From: Chlorobiota bacterium
GTDB lineage: Bacteria; Bacteroidota; Chlorobiia; Chlorobiales; Chlorobiaceae
Length of the DNA: 64,000 nt
Assembly (NCBI GenBank): GCA_016868665.1
Contig: VGGK01000012.1
Coordinates: 1 to 64,000, forward strand
Direction of reading: 5' to 3'
Shown here: positions 1 through 8,770 of the stretch, one piece after another
Layout of the letters: every line of letters begins with the position of its first letter
Position numbering within the stretch: the first letter of the stretch is position 1
Notes under the pieces: model-generated
Told to the model about the DNA's origin: nothing
Database searches by the model: none
What the model saw: only the letters and a program-made list of their open reading frames with translations
Made by a program: the position numbers and the translations under genes

Positions 1-95
1 TAGTCTTACGGGGATAAGCCGCTTTTCCGGCATCAGTAAATTCCCGATAAGGGGTGAACGTATGACGCGAAGGCACGACAGGTCGGCATCTCAGG

Positions 96-701
96 TTGGC
101 TTCGCCTATGGCAGGCTCACTTTTGGCACGAAATGCCTCTCTTTTGCGGTCTCATGAATTATTCAGGATAGGAGAGTTCGTGGGTTTCACGCTGATTATT
201 TTTGCAGTATCGGCTCTGTTTTCAAAATTCGGAACGTTCGGCTCGATTCTCGGTACGGCAGTAGCTGCTCCTTTTTCCGCAGGTTTTGCTATTGCAGCAT
301 TCAATCTGCTCACGGGCAAATCGCTGCAGTTCGGCGATTTTTTCAAAGGCTTCAACTATTTTCTTCCGCTGTTCCTTGCAGGTCTGGCAACAGGCATTCT
401 TGTCAGCATCGGTTTGTTCCTGCTTATCCTGCCCGGCATTTATCTTGCGGTCTGTTATATGTTTGTGATGCATCTCATTATCGATCACCGGATGGAGTTC
501 TGGGATGCCATGGAAACCAGCCGCAAGATCGTAACGAAAAACTGGTTTACGGTTTTCGGTCTCGCTTTTGCTCTTTTTGCAGTGAACCTGCTCGGCATGC
601 TGGCTATTGTGGTAGGTCTGCTGGTAACTATACCGGTTACTTCCTGTGCGGCCGCCGTTGCTTACAGGGAGATTATCGGATTGCATGCTTCGGAGTGGTA
701 G
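96..701 (+). CDS. integral membrane protein of unknown function
   Basis: I do not recognise a named family beyond a general resemblance to small multi-span DUF975-like membrane proteins. The 201-residue product has hydrophobic stretches near residues 25-45, 50-72, 88-128 and 150-185, so about four to six membrane segments, with a short charged loop (DHRMEFWDAMETSRK) between the two halves and a small-residue-rich end (GLLVTIPVTSCAAAVAYREI). The start is uncertain: the frame opens with TTG at 96, ATG at 108 is the first ATG, and a stop lies just upstream at 63-65. It stands 90 bp before the SIMPL-domain gene in the same direction. Confidence 0.7.
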   Translation: MASPMAGSLLARNASLLRSHELFRIGEFVGFTLIIFAVSALFSKFGTFGSILGTAVAAPFSAGFAIAAFNLLTGKSLQFGDFFKGFNYFLPLFLAGLATGILVSIGLFLLILPGIYLAVCYMFVMHLIIDHRMEFWDAMETSRKIVTKNWFTVFGLAFALFAVNLLGMLAIVVGLLVTIPVTSCAAAVAYREIIGLHASEW

Positions 702-791
702 CTGAATGGTTTTGTGAAGGTTGCGCCAGTAAGGAGCGTTATAGCGCAGTGAGACGGAAATGATAAGGATGTTAACAGGAGGGGGGCAATC

Positions 792-1523
792 ATGAAGTCG
801 TTCAGAGTGTTGTTTTTTGCTGTGTGCTGTTATGTGCTCCCGGCAGGGAGTGCATATGCAGCCCAGCCTGAAGAGAGCCAGGTCGTCGTATCGGCGACGG
901 GAAGGGTTTCGGTCAGACCAGATATGGCGGAGTTCGGCGTTCTGGTGAAGACGGTTGCTAAAAATGCCGATCAGGCGGCGGTTCGTACTGCCGAAAAATA
1001 CCGTACTGTGCAGCAGGCGTTTCGTGCCGCGGGTATTCCGGCGGAGGATGCTCCAACTGCGAGTTATACCGTCACTCCTCAGTGGGAATGGGTGCAATCG
1101 GAAAGCAGAAGCGTTCTGAAAGGGTACGTTGCCCGGCATCTTGTCATGGTAAAAGTGCGTAATCTCGCGCTTGCCGGCAAGGCGGTCGATGCTGCGGTGC
1201 AGGCTGGCGCCGATGAGGTGCATCAGATCACCTTCTCGTCGAGCCGGTATGACGAGCTGCGGCGACAGGCGCTTGCTGCAGCTGTGTCGAATGCCCGGAG
1301 TGATGCCGAAACAATGGCGAAAGCCGCCGGCGGGCGTCTTGGAGGAGTTATCGAGCTGACGGTCGGTCAGCCGCACTACAGGCCTGTACCTTCAATGGAT
1401 ATGATGTCATTGAAAGCAGCGGCTCCCGAGGCGGCTCCTCCTACGGAGATAGCTCCAGCAGAGCAGGATATAGAGGTTACAGTCAGCTCGCGGTGGCGAT
1501 TTCTTCGGGAGGCTGCAAAATAA
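792..1523 (+). CDS. SIMPL (DUF541) domain periplasmic protein
   Basis: A secreted protein of the SIMPL/DUF541 family, whose biochemical role in bacteria is poorly known. Residues 1-24 form a signal peptide ending in AYA, so the mature protein starts near AQPEES. The rest carries the family pattern: an N-terminal VVSATGRVSVRPDMAEF strand, a middle with repeated alanine-rich helices (KAVDAAVQAGADEV) and the late RRQALAAAVSNARSDAETMA helix. Its 243 residues are normal for the family. The ATG at 792 follows a GGAGGGGG ribosome site. Nothing nearby suggests a partner. Confidence 0.85.
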   Translation: MKSFRVLFFAVCCYVLPAGSAYAAQPEESQVVVSATGRVSVRPDMAEFGVLVKTVAKNADQAAVRTAEKYRTVQQAFRAAGIPAEDAPTASYTVTPQWEWVQSESRSVLKGYVARHLVMVKVRNLALAGKAVDAAVQAGADEVHQITFSSSRYDELRRQALAAAVSNARSDAETMAKAAGGRLGGVIELTVGQPHYRPVPSMDMMSLKAAAPEAAPPTEIAPAEQDIEVTVSSRWRFLREAAK

Positions 1524-1565
1524 CCGTTGGCTGTCATGCCCTTTTTTCTCTTTTAAAAGGAGCAG

Positions 1566-2147
1566 ATGGTGAAAAAGCGGATTCTCGATCGCTATGAAAC
1601 GATGCAGGATGGCAACGTCATAATCGATGTTGCAGCCCGTCGTATTGAGGAGCTCTACGACAACTTCGACAAACGTGCTCCCTATCATCGCAAGGACTTC
1701 GACGACGATCTTGTGGAGTATCTTACGGGGTGCGTGCGTGAAATCGGGCAACCTGCGTTTGTTGTACGTTTCACGATCGAACAGGGTCTTTCGAAGGAGC
1801 TTATGGAGATGGTGCGTTCCGGCATGCACTCTTTTTTCATGTACAGGATGGAAGTCGAGTATGCCGCATTGAAAAAAATGATCCGCACTTCATCACTGCT
1901 GCTCCTCTCAGGTGTTTTGATTCTTGCCCTATCCCTTTGGGTGAGCCGTTTTTTTTTATTGAACGGAGATGGTTCTTTTTCTGACAGATTTTTTGTTGAA
2001 GGTCTTACCATTATTGCCTGGGTCTCCATCTGGGAGGGTTTGGCCACTTTCCTTCTGAACTTTACTCCGCACCTTTACCGGATCCGAATTTTTCGCTGGC
2101 TTGCTGCAGCGCACGTGAGTTTCGGTCCACCCGGATATTCCGGTTGA
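1566..2147 (+). CDS. two-span membrane protein, unknown function
   Basis: The family is not recognised. The first 100 residues are soluble and charged (KKRILDRYETMQ, then an acidic-basic region), followed by two strong hydrophobic segments near residues 105-128 (SLLLLSGVLILALSLWV) and 140-166. The layout suggests a cytoplasmic N-terminal domain anchored by a membrane hairpin with a short tail. The ATG at 1566 lies after an AAAAGGAGCAG ribosome site. It lies 42 bp downstream of the SIMPL gene and may be co-transcribed. Codon use looks like that of the neighbours. Confidence 0.7.
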   Translation: MVKKRILDRYETMQDGNVIIDVAARRIEELYDNFDKRAPYHRKDFDDDLVEYLTGCVREIGQPAFVVRFTIEQGLSKELMEMVRSGMHSFFMYRMEVEYAALKKMIRTSSLLLLSGVLILALSLWVSRFFLLNGDGSFSDRFFVEGLTIIAWVSIWEGLATFLLNFTPHLYRIRIFRWLAAAHVSFGPPGYSG

Positions 2148-2405
2148 AATGCAGATGATCTTTTCCCCTGTGTTTGTCCTTTAAAAAAAAAGGTCTATCT
2201 TAACCAGTTGTTTTATATGTTACCGATTTAAATTAATCGGGCCGGATTCCAGTTTTTTTCCGTATTCCACCCTCTGATGCCTTGCTGGCGATTGACATCG
2301 ATCGCGTTGTTTTCGGGCTTCTTTTCCGGTTCCGTATCATGTGTTGTTTACATCTCAAGTGCCTATCGTTACTGTAACGGGGGCTAAAACCAGACGAGGT
2401 TGCTG

Positions 2406-3131
2406 ATGATTCGTTCGATTGTGATGCTTTTGTTTATTGTTACGCTGCTCCCGGTTCCCGGCCATGCATATCCTTTCCAGCAGCCTTCTCTTCGTAATCA
2501 GATTTCCACTCTTTCGCAGTCTCCGGAGATCAGGCATAAAATCGACCCCAAGGTGCTGAATATGGCGCTTGTCGGCTATCATTCGCTCAAAGAGAAGGGC
2601 AAGGTCAGTCGCGAGGGTATATTGACTGTGATCGATTTCAACAAGCCATCTATCGACGAACGCATGTTCATTATTGATCTTAAACGCGGCAGATTGCTCT
2701 ATTCCGGTCTCGTGGCTCATGGCAGCGGCAGCGGCGAGAATTATGCATACAGTTTTTCGAATACCCCGGGTTCTCATAAAAGCAGTCTCGGATTCTTCAC
2801 CACTGGCGTGACTTATGACGGAAAACACGGTTATTCGCTCAGGCTTCGGGGTATGGAACCCGGCATTAACGATAAAGCCGAATCGAGAAGCATTGTCATA
2901 CACGGAGCCAACTATGTTTCATACGATTTTATAAGGCAGCACGGCCGTCTTGGCAGAAGTCAGGGTTGTCCTGCACTTTCGTTCGACAGTTCACAGCATG
3001 TCATAGACCTTATCAAGGACGGAAGCTGCCTGTTCATCTATCACAGAAATACCGATTATTCATCCTCTTCCAGACTCGCCAATCCTGATTTTGCCGCGGC
3101 AGCTCGGGGGTTCGGACGATCGGCATCATAG
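2406..3131 (+). CDS. YkuD_2-type murein L,D-transpeptidase catalytic domain protein
   Basis: A probable exported enzyme that acts on peptidoglycan. After a signal peptide (residues 1-19, ending GHAYP) comes a domain of the YkuD_2 type, with the active-site pattern IVIHGANYVSYDF followed by RSQGCPAL, giving the histidine and the catalytic cysteine in the SxGCPA context. The frame is open from a TTG at 2400, but ATG at 2406 is better spaced from the GACGAGG site. It is followed after only 7 bp by a second, unrelated L,D-transpeptidase, so the two probably form one transcription unit. The reaction itself is inferred from the family. Confidence 0.85.
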   Translation: MIRSIVMLLFIVTLLPVPGHAYPFQQPSLRNQISTLSQSPEIRHKIDPKVLNMALVGYHSLKEKGKVSREGILTVIDFNKPSIDERMFIIDLKRGRLLYSGLVAHGSGSGENYAYSFSNTPGSHKSSLGFFTTGVTYDGKHGYSLRLRGMEPGINDKAESRSIVIHGANYVSYDFIRQHGRLGRSQGCPALSFDSSQHVIDLIKDGSCLFIYHRNTDYSSSSRLANPDFAAAARGFGRSAS

Positions 3132-3138
3132 CAATCCC

Positions 3139-4851
3139 ATGCGTTTTTTAACCGGCGCCGCTTCAAAGGCAATTATTTGTCTGCTGTTTCTCGTACTTGT
3201 TCCATTTTCTGCCATCCGGGCTGAGAGCGTAGCGGTCAACCAGGGGAAGGTCGGTACCACGGCCGTAAAGTCCTCCGTTGCAGCTTCCGCAATTTCCGAA
3301 TTGCTACGTTGCCATTTCGAGGATCCTGCCCTAAGCGCGGGGTCCGGCACAGCCGCTTCAAAGTCCTTCAAGAGCCAACTTGGGCGTTTTTACGCCGTTC
3401 GGCAATACATACCGGTATGGACCGACCAGCGCATGATAGTCGAACTGCTGCAGGCTGTTGAGGATGCCCGCGATGATGGCCTCAATCCTGATGATTATCA
3501 TATCGGAAGATTGCGCCGACTTTACGGGAACCCTTCCCGGACGCCCGCAGAGCAGGTTGGGGACGATCTGCTTCTGACCGATGCCTTTCTTACCCTGGCC
3601 TATCATCTTCGATTCGGAAAGGTCGATCCGGAAAGCATGGATCCTGACTGGAATCTCGATGTATCGGTACGTCGCAAAGCTATTGAATACAGGTTGCAGC
3701 AGGCGATAACTGCAGGACGCATCAGAGAGGCGCTCGACGAACTTCGCCCCCGGCATCCGGAATATACGCAGTTGAAAAAAGGCCTTGCCCTGTATCGCTC
3801 AATCGCGAAGGCAGGAGGCTGGCAGCGCATTCCCGAGGGAGCGTCGTTCAGGGAGGGAACAACTGACAGCCGCGTTCCTCTCCTGCGCAAGCGACTTCGG
3901 GCATCCGGCGACCTCTCGTCCGCTCTCGTCGATACATCGAACGTGTACAGCGCGGCGATGGTCGGTGCCGTCAAGCGTTTTCAGAAGCGCAACGGGCTTG
4001 AGGTTGACGGAATCGCCGGTCCTGCGACGGTACATGAACTGAATATTCCTGCCGCAGATCGTGTCGATCAGATCCGGCTCAATCTTGAGCGATACCGCTG
4101 GTTTATAGGCGATATCGCGTCGACCCATGTGCTGGTAAACATTCCGGCATTCACGCTGCAGTACGTCGAAAACGGACGTATTCGCTGGGCTACAAGGGTG
4201 ATTGTCGGACAGCCCTACAGGAAGACCCCCGTATTCAAGGCCGATATGCAGTACATCGTCTTTAATCCGCAGTGGGTCATTCCTCCAACCATTCTTGCCA
4301 AGGATGCTCTTCCTGCCATTCGCAGGAACCGCTCATATCTCGACAAAAAACGGCTGCAGGTAATCGATTCGAACGGAAGGGCAGTCAATCCCGCATCCAT
4401 CAACTGGTCGCAGTATACCGGCTCGAATTTTCCCTACCGTCTTCAGCAGTCGGCAGGAGATCATGGTGCGCTTGGCAGAATCAAGTTCATGATGCCTAAC
4501 AAACATATCATTTACCTGCACGATACGCCGACGAAGGATCTTTTCGAAAAAAGCAGCCGTACGTTCAGTTCCGGGTGTATCAGGGTCGAAAACCCGCTCG
4601 AACTCGCCGAGTTTGTGCTGCAGGACAGCGCGAAGTGGAGTCGATCGGCTATCGAGTCGGCCATTGCTTCAGGAAAAACCAGCACGGTCTGGCTGCCGCG
4701 CAGGATTCCGGTATTTCTTCTCTATCTTACAGCGGTCGCCGAGGGGGATTCCGTGCTGTTCCGCCAGGATGTCTACAGTCGCGACAGCAGACTTCTCAAT
4801 GCACTCGATAAGCCGGTACCTGAATATAAAATAGAAAGTTGCAGACTCTGA
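3139..4851 (+). CDS. L,D-transpeptidase of the YcbB/LdtD type
   Basis: A probable periplasmic enzyme that forms 3-3 cross-links in peptidoglycan. The 570-residue product starts with a signal-anchor-like hydrophobic segment, then the YcbB scaffold region (VWTDQRMIVELLQAVEDARD), a peptidoglycan-binding domain (around residues 245-300, RFQKRNGLEVDGIAGPAT) and a YkuD domain with KTPVFKADMQYIVFNPQW, a late HDTP motif and the catalytic SSGCIRVENP cysteine. I start it at ATG 3139, not the upstream TTG at 3091, because that ATG falls just after the stop of the previous gene and directly begins the signal segment. Length and domain order fit the family well. Confidence 0.92.
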   Translation: MRFLTGAASKAIICLLFLVLVPFSAIRAESVAVNQGKVGTTAVKSSVAASAISELLRCHFEDPALSAGSGTAASKSFKSQLGRFYAVRQYIPVWTDQRMIVELLQAVEDARDDGLNPDDYHIGRLRRLYGNPSRTPAEQVGDDLLLTDAFLTLAYHLRFGKVDPESMDPDWNLDVSVRRKAIEYRLQQAITAGRIREALDELRPRHPEYTQLKKGLALYRSIAKAGGWQRIPEGASFREGTTDSRVPLLRKRLRASGDLSSALVDTSNVYSAAMVGAVKRFQKRNGLEVDGIAGPATVHELNIPAADRVDQIRLNLERYRWFIGDIASTHVLVNIPAFTLQYVENGRIRWATRVIVGQPYRKTPVFKADMQYIVFNPQWVIPPTILAKDALPAIRRNRSYLDKKRLQVIDSNGRAVNPASINWSQYTGSNFPYRLQQSAGDHGALGRIKFMMPNKHIIYLHDTPTKDLFEKSSRTFSSGCIRVENPLELAEFVLQDSAKWSRSAIESAIASGKTSTVWLPRRIPVFLLYLTAVAEGDSVLFRQDVYSRDSRLLNALDKPVPEYKIESCRL

Positions 4852-4854
4852 GCC

Positions 4855-5325
4855 ATGGCATTTGCTGTTGACATAGCGCTCACGCGCGATATGACTGTTC
4901 CGGAAAGTCCGGATAGGGTGTTTTCGCTTCTGGCCGATGTCCCCCGATCAGCATCGCACTTTCCGAACGTTGACCGTCTGGTGGATCTTGGCGGGAATGC
5001 GTTTCGCTGGGAAATGCAGAAAATCGGCATCGCGGGATATACCCTTCAGCAGACGGTCTATGCCTGCCGGTACCGTGCTGACGAGGCTGCAGGCGTGGTC
5101 TCCTGGATTCCGGTAGACGGAGTCGGCAATGCCGCTGTCGATGGAGAGTGGATTGTTCAGTCCGATGGTGCGGGAACGGCGGTTACCCTGAAGACCAGAG
5201 GAGTTCTTTCCGTTGACTTTCCCTCTTTTCTGCAGTTTATGCTTTCTCCGCTTATTGTAATGGAATTTACCGGAATGGTCGACCGCTATATTGAAAACCT
5301 CAGGACAACTTTCTCTGCCGGATAG
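4855..5325 (+). CDS. SRPBCC/START-like domain protein
   Basis: A 156-residue single-domain protein of the polyketide cyclase/START-like (SRPBCC) fold. The typical opening is present: a strand ending in MTVPESPDRVFSLLADV, then the FPNVDRLVDLG segment and a run of beta-strands, and a C-terminal helix (MEFTGMVDRYIENLRTTF). Such domains bind hydrophobic ligands; the ligand here cannot be told. The start at 4855 is 3 bp after the stop of the transpeptidase gene, and its end overlaps the next gene by 35 bp, so the three are probably translated together. Confidence 0.8.
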   Translation: MAFAVDIALTRDMTVPESPDRVFSLLADVPRSASHFPNVDRLVDLGGNAFRWEMQKIGIAGYTLQQTVYACRYRADEAAGVVSWIPVDGVGNAAVDGEWIVQSDGAGTAVTLKTRGVLSVDFPSFLQFMLSPLIVMEFTGMVDRYIENLRTTFSAG

Positions 5326-5785
5326 TATTCTGCCGCGCAGGATCATTTCCGGAGGCCAGACCGGAGTTGATCGGGCGGCTCTCGATGCGGCTCTTGCGGC
5401 AGGTCTGCCTCATGGCGGCTGGTGCCCGAAAAACAGGCGGGCTGAGGATGGCCCGCTCCCGATGCGTTACCGTCTCAGGGAAACAGCCGCTGCGGCATAC
5501 CATGTAAGAACTTCAAAAAATGTGTGCGATTCGGACGGAACGCTCTTGATTCTGCGCAATCGCCTGCAGGGAGGAACGCTCTATACCGTCCGGTGTGCAG
5601 AAAAAGCCGGCAAGCCCTTTTTGATGGTCCGCCTGCCTGAAGCTTTGCCGGTCGATGCGGCTGTTGGCTGGATGCGCGACCATGCCATTACCGTTCTGAA
5701 TGTTGCCGGTCCGAGGGAGAGTTCGGAACCCGGCATTTACGAAGAATCCTTTCGCTGGATCAGCGATCTCTTCAGCAGGTTCTGA
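5291..5785 (+). CDS. YpsA-related putative molybdenum carrier protein
   Basis: The N-terminus shows the SLOG/YpsA nucleotide-binding pattern IISGGQTGVDRAALDAAL, followed by GLPHGGWCPKNRRAEDGP, which is the signature of the family annotated as putative molybdenum carrier. The 164 residues match that family's length. The true role is not established; the label comes from structural similarity to molybdenum-cofactor carriers. The likely start is TTG 5291, inside the end of the SRPBCC gene, because the homology begins within 20 codons of it. Confidence 0.75.
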   Translation: MKTSGQLSLPDSILPRRIISGGQTGVDRAALDAALAAGLPHGGWCPKNRRAEDGPLPMRYRLRETAAAAYHVRTSKNVCDSDGTLLILRNRLQGGTLYTVRCAEKAGKPFLMVRLPEALPVDAAVGWMRDHAITVLNVAGPRESSEPGIYEESFRWISDLFSRF

Positions 5786-5925
5786 TCCCTCAGCTCTTTT
5801 CTACGCCCGAAATTTACAGAAACGTAACTCGCCGCTTCTTTTTTTAACCCCTTTTAAATCCTAACATTCTGCCGGTCGTGCAATGGTATTTCCGGTGGTT
5901 GCTCAACAAAGAAAAGGGGTTTTCC

Positions 5926-8694
5926 ATGAAGAAAAAAATGCAAAAGGTTTTCGCCTTCTGTTTTCTGGCGCTTATCGGCGGTACTGTTAACGCAACGGCT
6001 CAGGCCGCGGAGCCGAAAACCGGTGTTGTATCGCGTCATGTGCTTACCGGCAGGGTGCTCGATCAGTTGGACGGTATGCCGCTTCCTGGGGTCAGCGTAT
6101 CGATAAAAGGAACAATGCAGGGCGCGGTCACCGATCAGGCGGGTTATTTCAGGATCGACAATATTGCAGGCGGTTCGGCCGTCATAGCGGTCTCCTGCCT
6201 TGGCTATGTTTCTGCGGAGTATCCGGTTTCTTTTCTTTCGGGCAAACCTTCGACGCTTGCTGTAGGCCTGAAACCCGGAGTGCTGATTGGCCGGGAGGTT
6301 GTTGTCATCGGCGAGCAGCTCAAGGGTCAGGCAAAGGCGCTTAACCAGCAGAAAAACAATGATAATATTTCAAATATTATTGCTGCCGACCAGATCGGAA
6401 AGTTTCCCGATTCCAATACAGGCGATGCCCTGAAAAGAATTCCGGGCATAAGCGTTTTCGGCGACCAGGGCGAAGCCCGGTTCGCTCATATCCGCGGTAC
6501 CGAACCCCGATTCAATTCGGTGATGATCAACGGCGAAAGAATTCCTTCGGCTGAAGCCGAAGGCCGAAGCGTACAGCTCGATCTGGTGCCTGCCGATATG
6601 ATTCAGACAATCGAAGTCAATAAAACATTAACGCCGGACATGGATGCCGATGCAATCGGCGGTTCGATCAATCTTGTCACCAAGGTTCCCGCAGCAAAAC
6701 GCATTTCAGTTCTTGCCGCAGGCGGCGCCAACCTGATCGAGGAAACCGGCGGAGGCCGCTACCAGTTTGCCGGCACCTACGGCGACCGTTTTCTCGACGG
6801 AAAGCTCGGCGTCGTGGTGAGCGCCTCGTATTACGACAACTCCTTCGGTTCGGACGATATCGAAGCGGTCTGGGACAGGGACGACGACGACAGGCCGGTT
6901 CTCGACGAATTCGAAATCCGTACCTACGAGATTCAGCGTATACGCAGGAGCCTCTCTGCCGGACTCGACTACCGCTTCAACGAAAACCATCTCCTGAAAT
7001 TTACCGGCATCTGGAACTGGCGCGAAGACTGGGAGAACCGGTATCGTGCAACCTACAAGGATCTTCTTGAAGACGAAGCGGAAATCGTTTATCAGGACAA
7101 GGCGGGAGTCGACAAGAACGCCCGACTCGAAGATCAGAAGATGATGTCGTTCGCTCTGGGCGGCGAACACGAATTCGGTCGCTTCTCACTCGATTGGTAG
7201 GCATCATATGCAAAGGCCTCCGAAGAGCGCCCGAACGAGCGATATATCGATGTCGCCGCGAAAAGCGGGGATTTCTCCGTCGATGCGTCGAACCCCCGAA
7301 AACCGTTCGTTTCCGTTTCCGATGCTGTTACCGGGGGCATTTCGGCAAATGGAGAGTGGAAGCTCGACGAACTGACGGAAGAGTACCAGTACACCGAGGA
7401 TATCGATACGAATTTCGCCCTGAATCTCAAGTACAAGGTATCCGATGCCCTGCAGCTGAAATTCGGCGGGCGTATACGGGACAAATCGAAGAAACGCGAT
7501 AACGAGTTTTTCGAGTATGAACCTGTTGATGATGCCGCATTCATGGATTCCGTCTATGACAATCTTTCCGATCTTGACAAAGATCATTTCCTGCCCGGAG
7601 AGATATACCAGCCAGGCAATTTTGTCAGCAGCGAGTTCGTTGGCTCCCTTGATCTCGATTCGGATGAATTTGAAAAAGAAGATGCTCCCGAAGAGCTTGC
7701 GGAAAACTTCAGGGCAAAAGAGCAGATCAAGGCGGCTTACGCCATGGCAACCTGGGACGCTACTGATAAGTTTCGCATTATCGGCGGCGTCAGGATGGAG
7801 CATACCCGCAACGAGTACGACGCGTTTTTTTACGATGACGAAGATGAATCGCTTACACCGGTTTCCGGGGTGCCGAAGGAGTATACCAGCGTTCTGCCCT
7901 ATATCCATTTTCTTTACCGTATCGACGATCGTACCAATATCCGGCTGGCTTACACGCATTCGCTGGCAAGGCCGGATTATTTCGATCTTGCCCCGTATCG
8001 TCAGCTTATAAGAGACGATGAGGAGATTTATATCGGCAATCCGTCGCTCGAACCGACGCTTTCGAAGAATATCGATGTTATGGTCGAACGGTACCTCGGT
8101 AATGTAGGCGTGCTTTCGGCGGGTCTGTTTTACAAGGATATATCCGATTTCATAGTTACCCGCAAAACAGAAGATACGGCAACCGGTTACGATCTCTATC
8201 AGCCGGTCAACGGCGGGGACGGATCGCTCACAGGCATCGAACTTGCGGCTCAGTTCCAGATGCCTTTTCTGAAAGGGCTCGGTCTTTACCTGAACTACAC
8301 CTGGACCCATTCGGAGATCGACAATTTCAATATCGATGGACGGGAGAATGACGATCTGCCGCTTCCCGGCAGTCCCGAGCATCTGTTCAACGCTTCGGTC
8401 TCCTACGAAACAGGCCCCTTGACCGTGAGGCTTTCTGGTAATTACCACAGCGATTTCATCGATTCCGAAGAGGGCTCGATCGGAGAGGAGAGCTGGGAAG
8501 ATCGCTACTGCGACAACTCGTTTACCCTTGATTTCAATGGTGCATATCGTCTCAGCAAGGAGTTGCAGCTGTTCTTTGAAATCAGTAATCTCACCAATCA
8601 GCCCATGCGTTTCTATCAGGGAGAGAAGCAGTATGTGGCTCAGGAAGAGTGGTATGACAGGAAATTCCTGCTTGGTCTGAAAGCCGATTTCTGA
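5926..8694 (+). pseudogene. TonB-dependent receptor interrupted by an in-frame TAG
   Basis: An outer-membrane receptor that would import a bound ligand with energy from TonB. ATG 5926 begins a signal peptide (MKKKMQKVFAFCFLALIGG), then a carboxypeptidase-regulatory-like domain (about residues 40-115, GRVLDQLDGMPLPGVSVSIK), the plug (NTGDALKRIPGISVFGDQ) and a long beta-barrel ending in aromatic F (LLGLKADF). The frame stops at TAG 7198-7200 (codon 425, after LDW), yet it continues in the same frame without another stop to TGA 8694, still reading barrel-like sequence (ASYAKASEERP). A single change from TCG (Ser) would explain it. It may be a real nonsense mutation, a sequencing error, or two half-genes. 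The neighbouring phytase suggests phytate or its breakdown products as ligand. Confidence 0.85.
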
Positions 8695-8715
8695 ACGGAG
8701 GCATTTGTTTGACTT

Positions 8716-8748
8716 AGGGTGGAACTGCCCCATGGTTCCGCCCTTTTT
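8716..8748 (+). terminator. rho-independent terminator after the TonB receptor
   Basis: GGGTGGAAC (8717-8725) pairs with GGTTCCGCCC (8734-8743) around a short loop and is followed by a run of T. It lies 22 bp after the receptor stop and 23 bp before the phytase start, so it probably attenuates read-through into the phytase gene. Confidence 0.7.
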
Positions 8749-8770
8749 ATAACGTTTTCTATTACTGTTT

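Noticed and set aside
222-1376. A 384-residue minus-strand frame
   Set aside because: Antisense to the membrane protein and SIMPL genes, with a composition that mirrors them and no recognisable motif.
7198-7200. TAG read as pyrrolysine
   Set aside because: Pyrrolysine genes are not expected in this group and the context is an ordinary receptor; a nonsense change is simpler.
7204-8733. A 509-residue minus-strand frame
   Set aside because: Antisense to the second half of the TonB-dependent receptor, whose plus-strand reading has clear barrel sequence.
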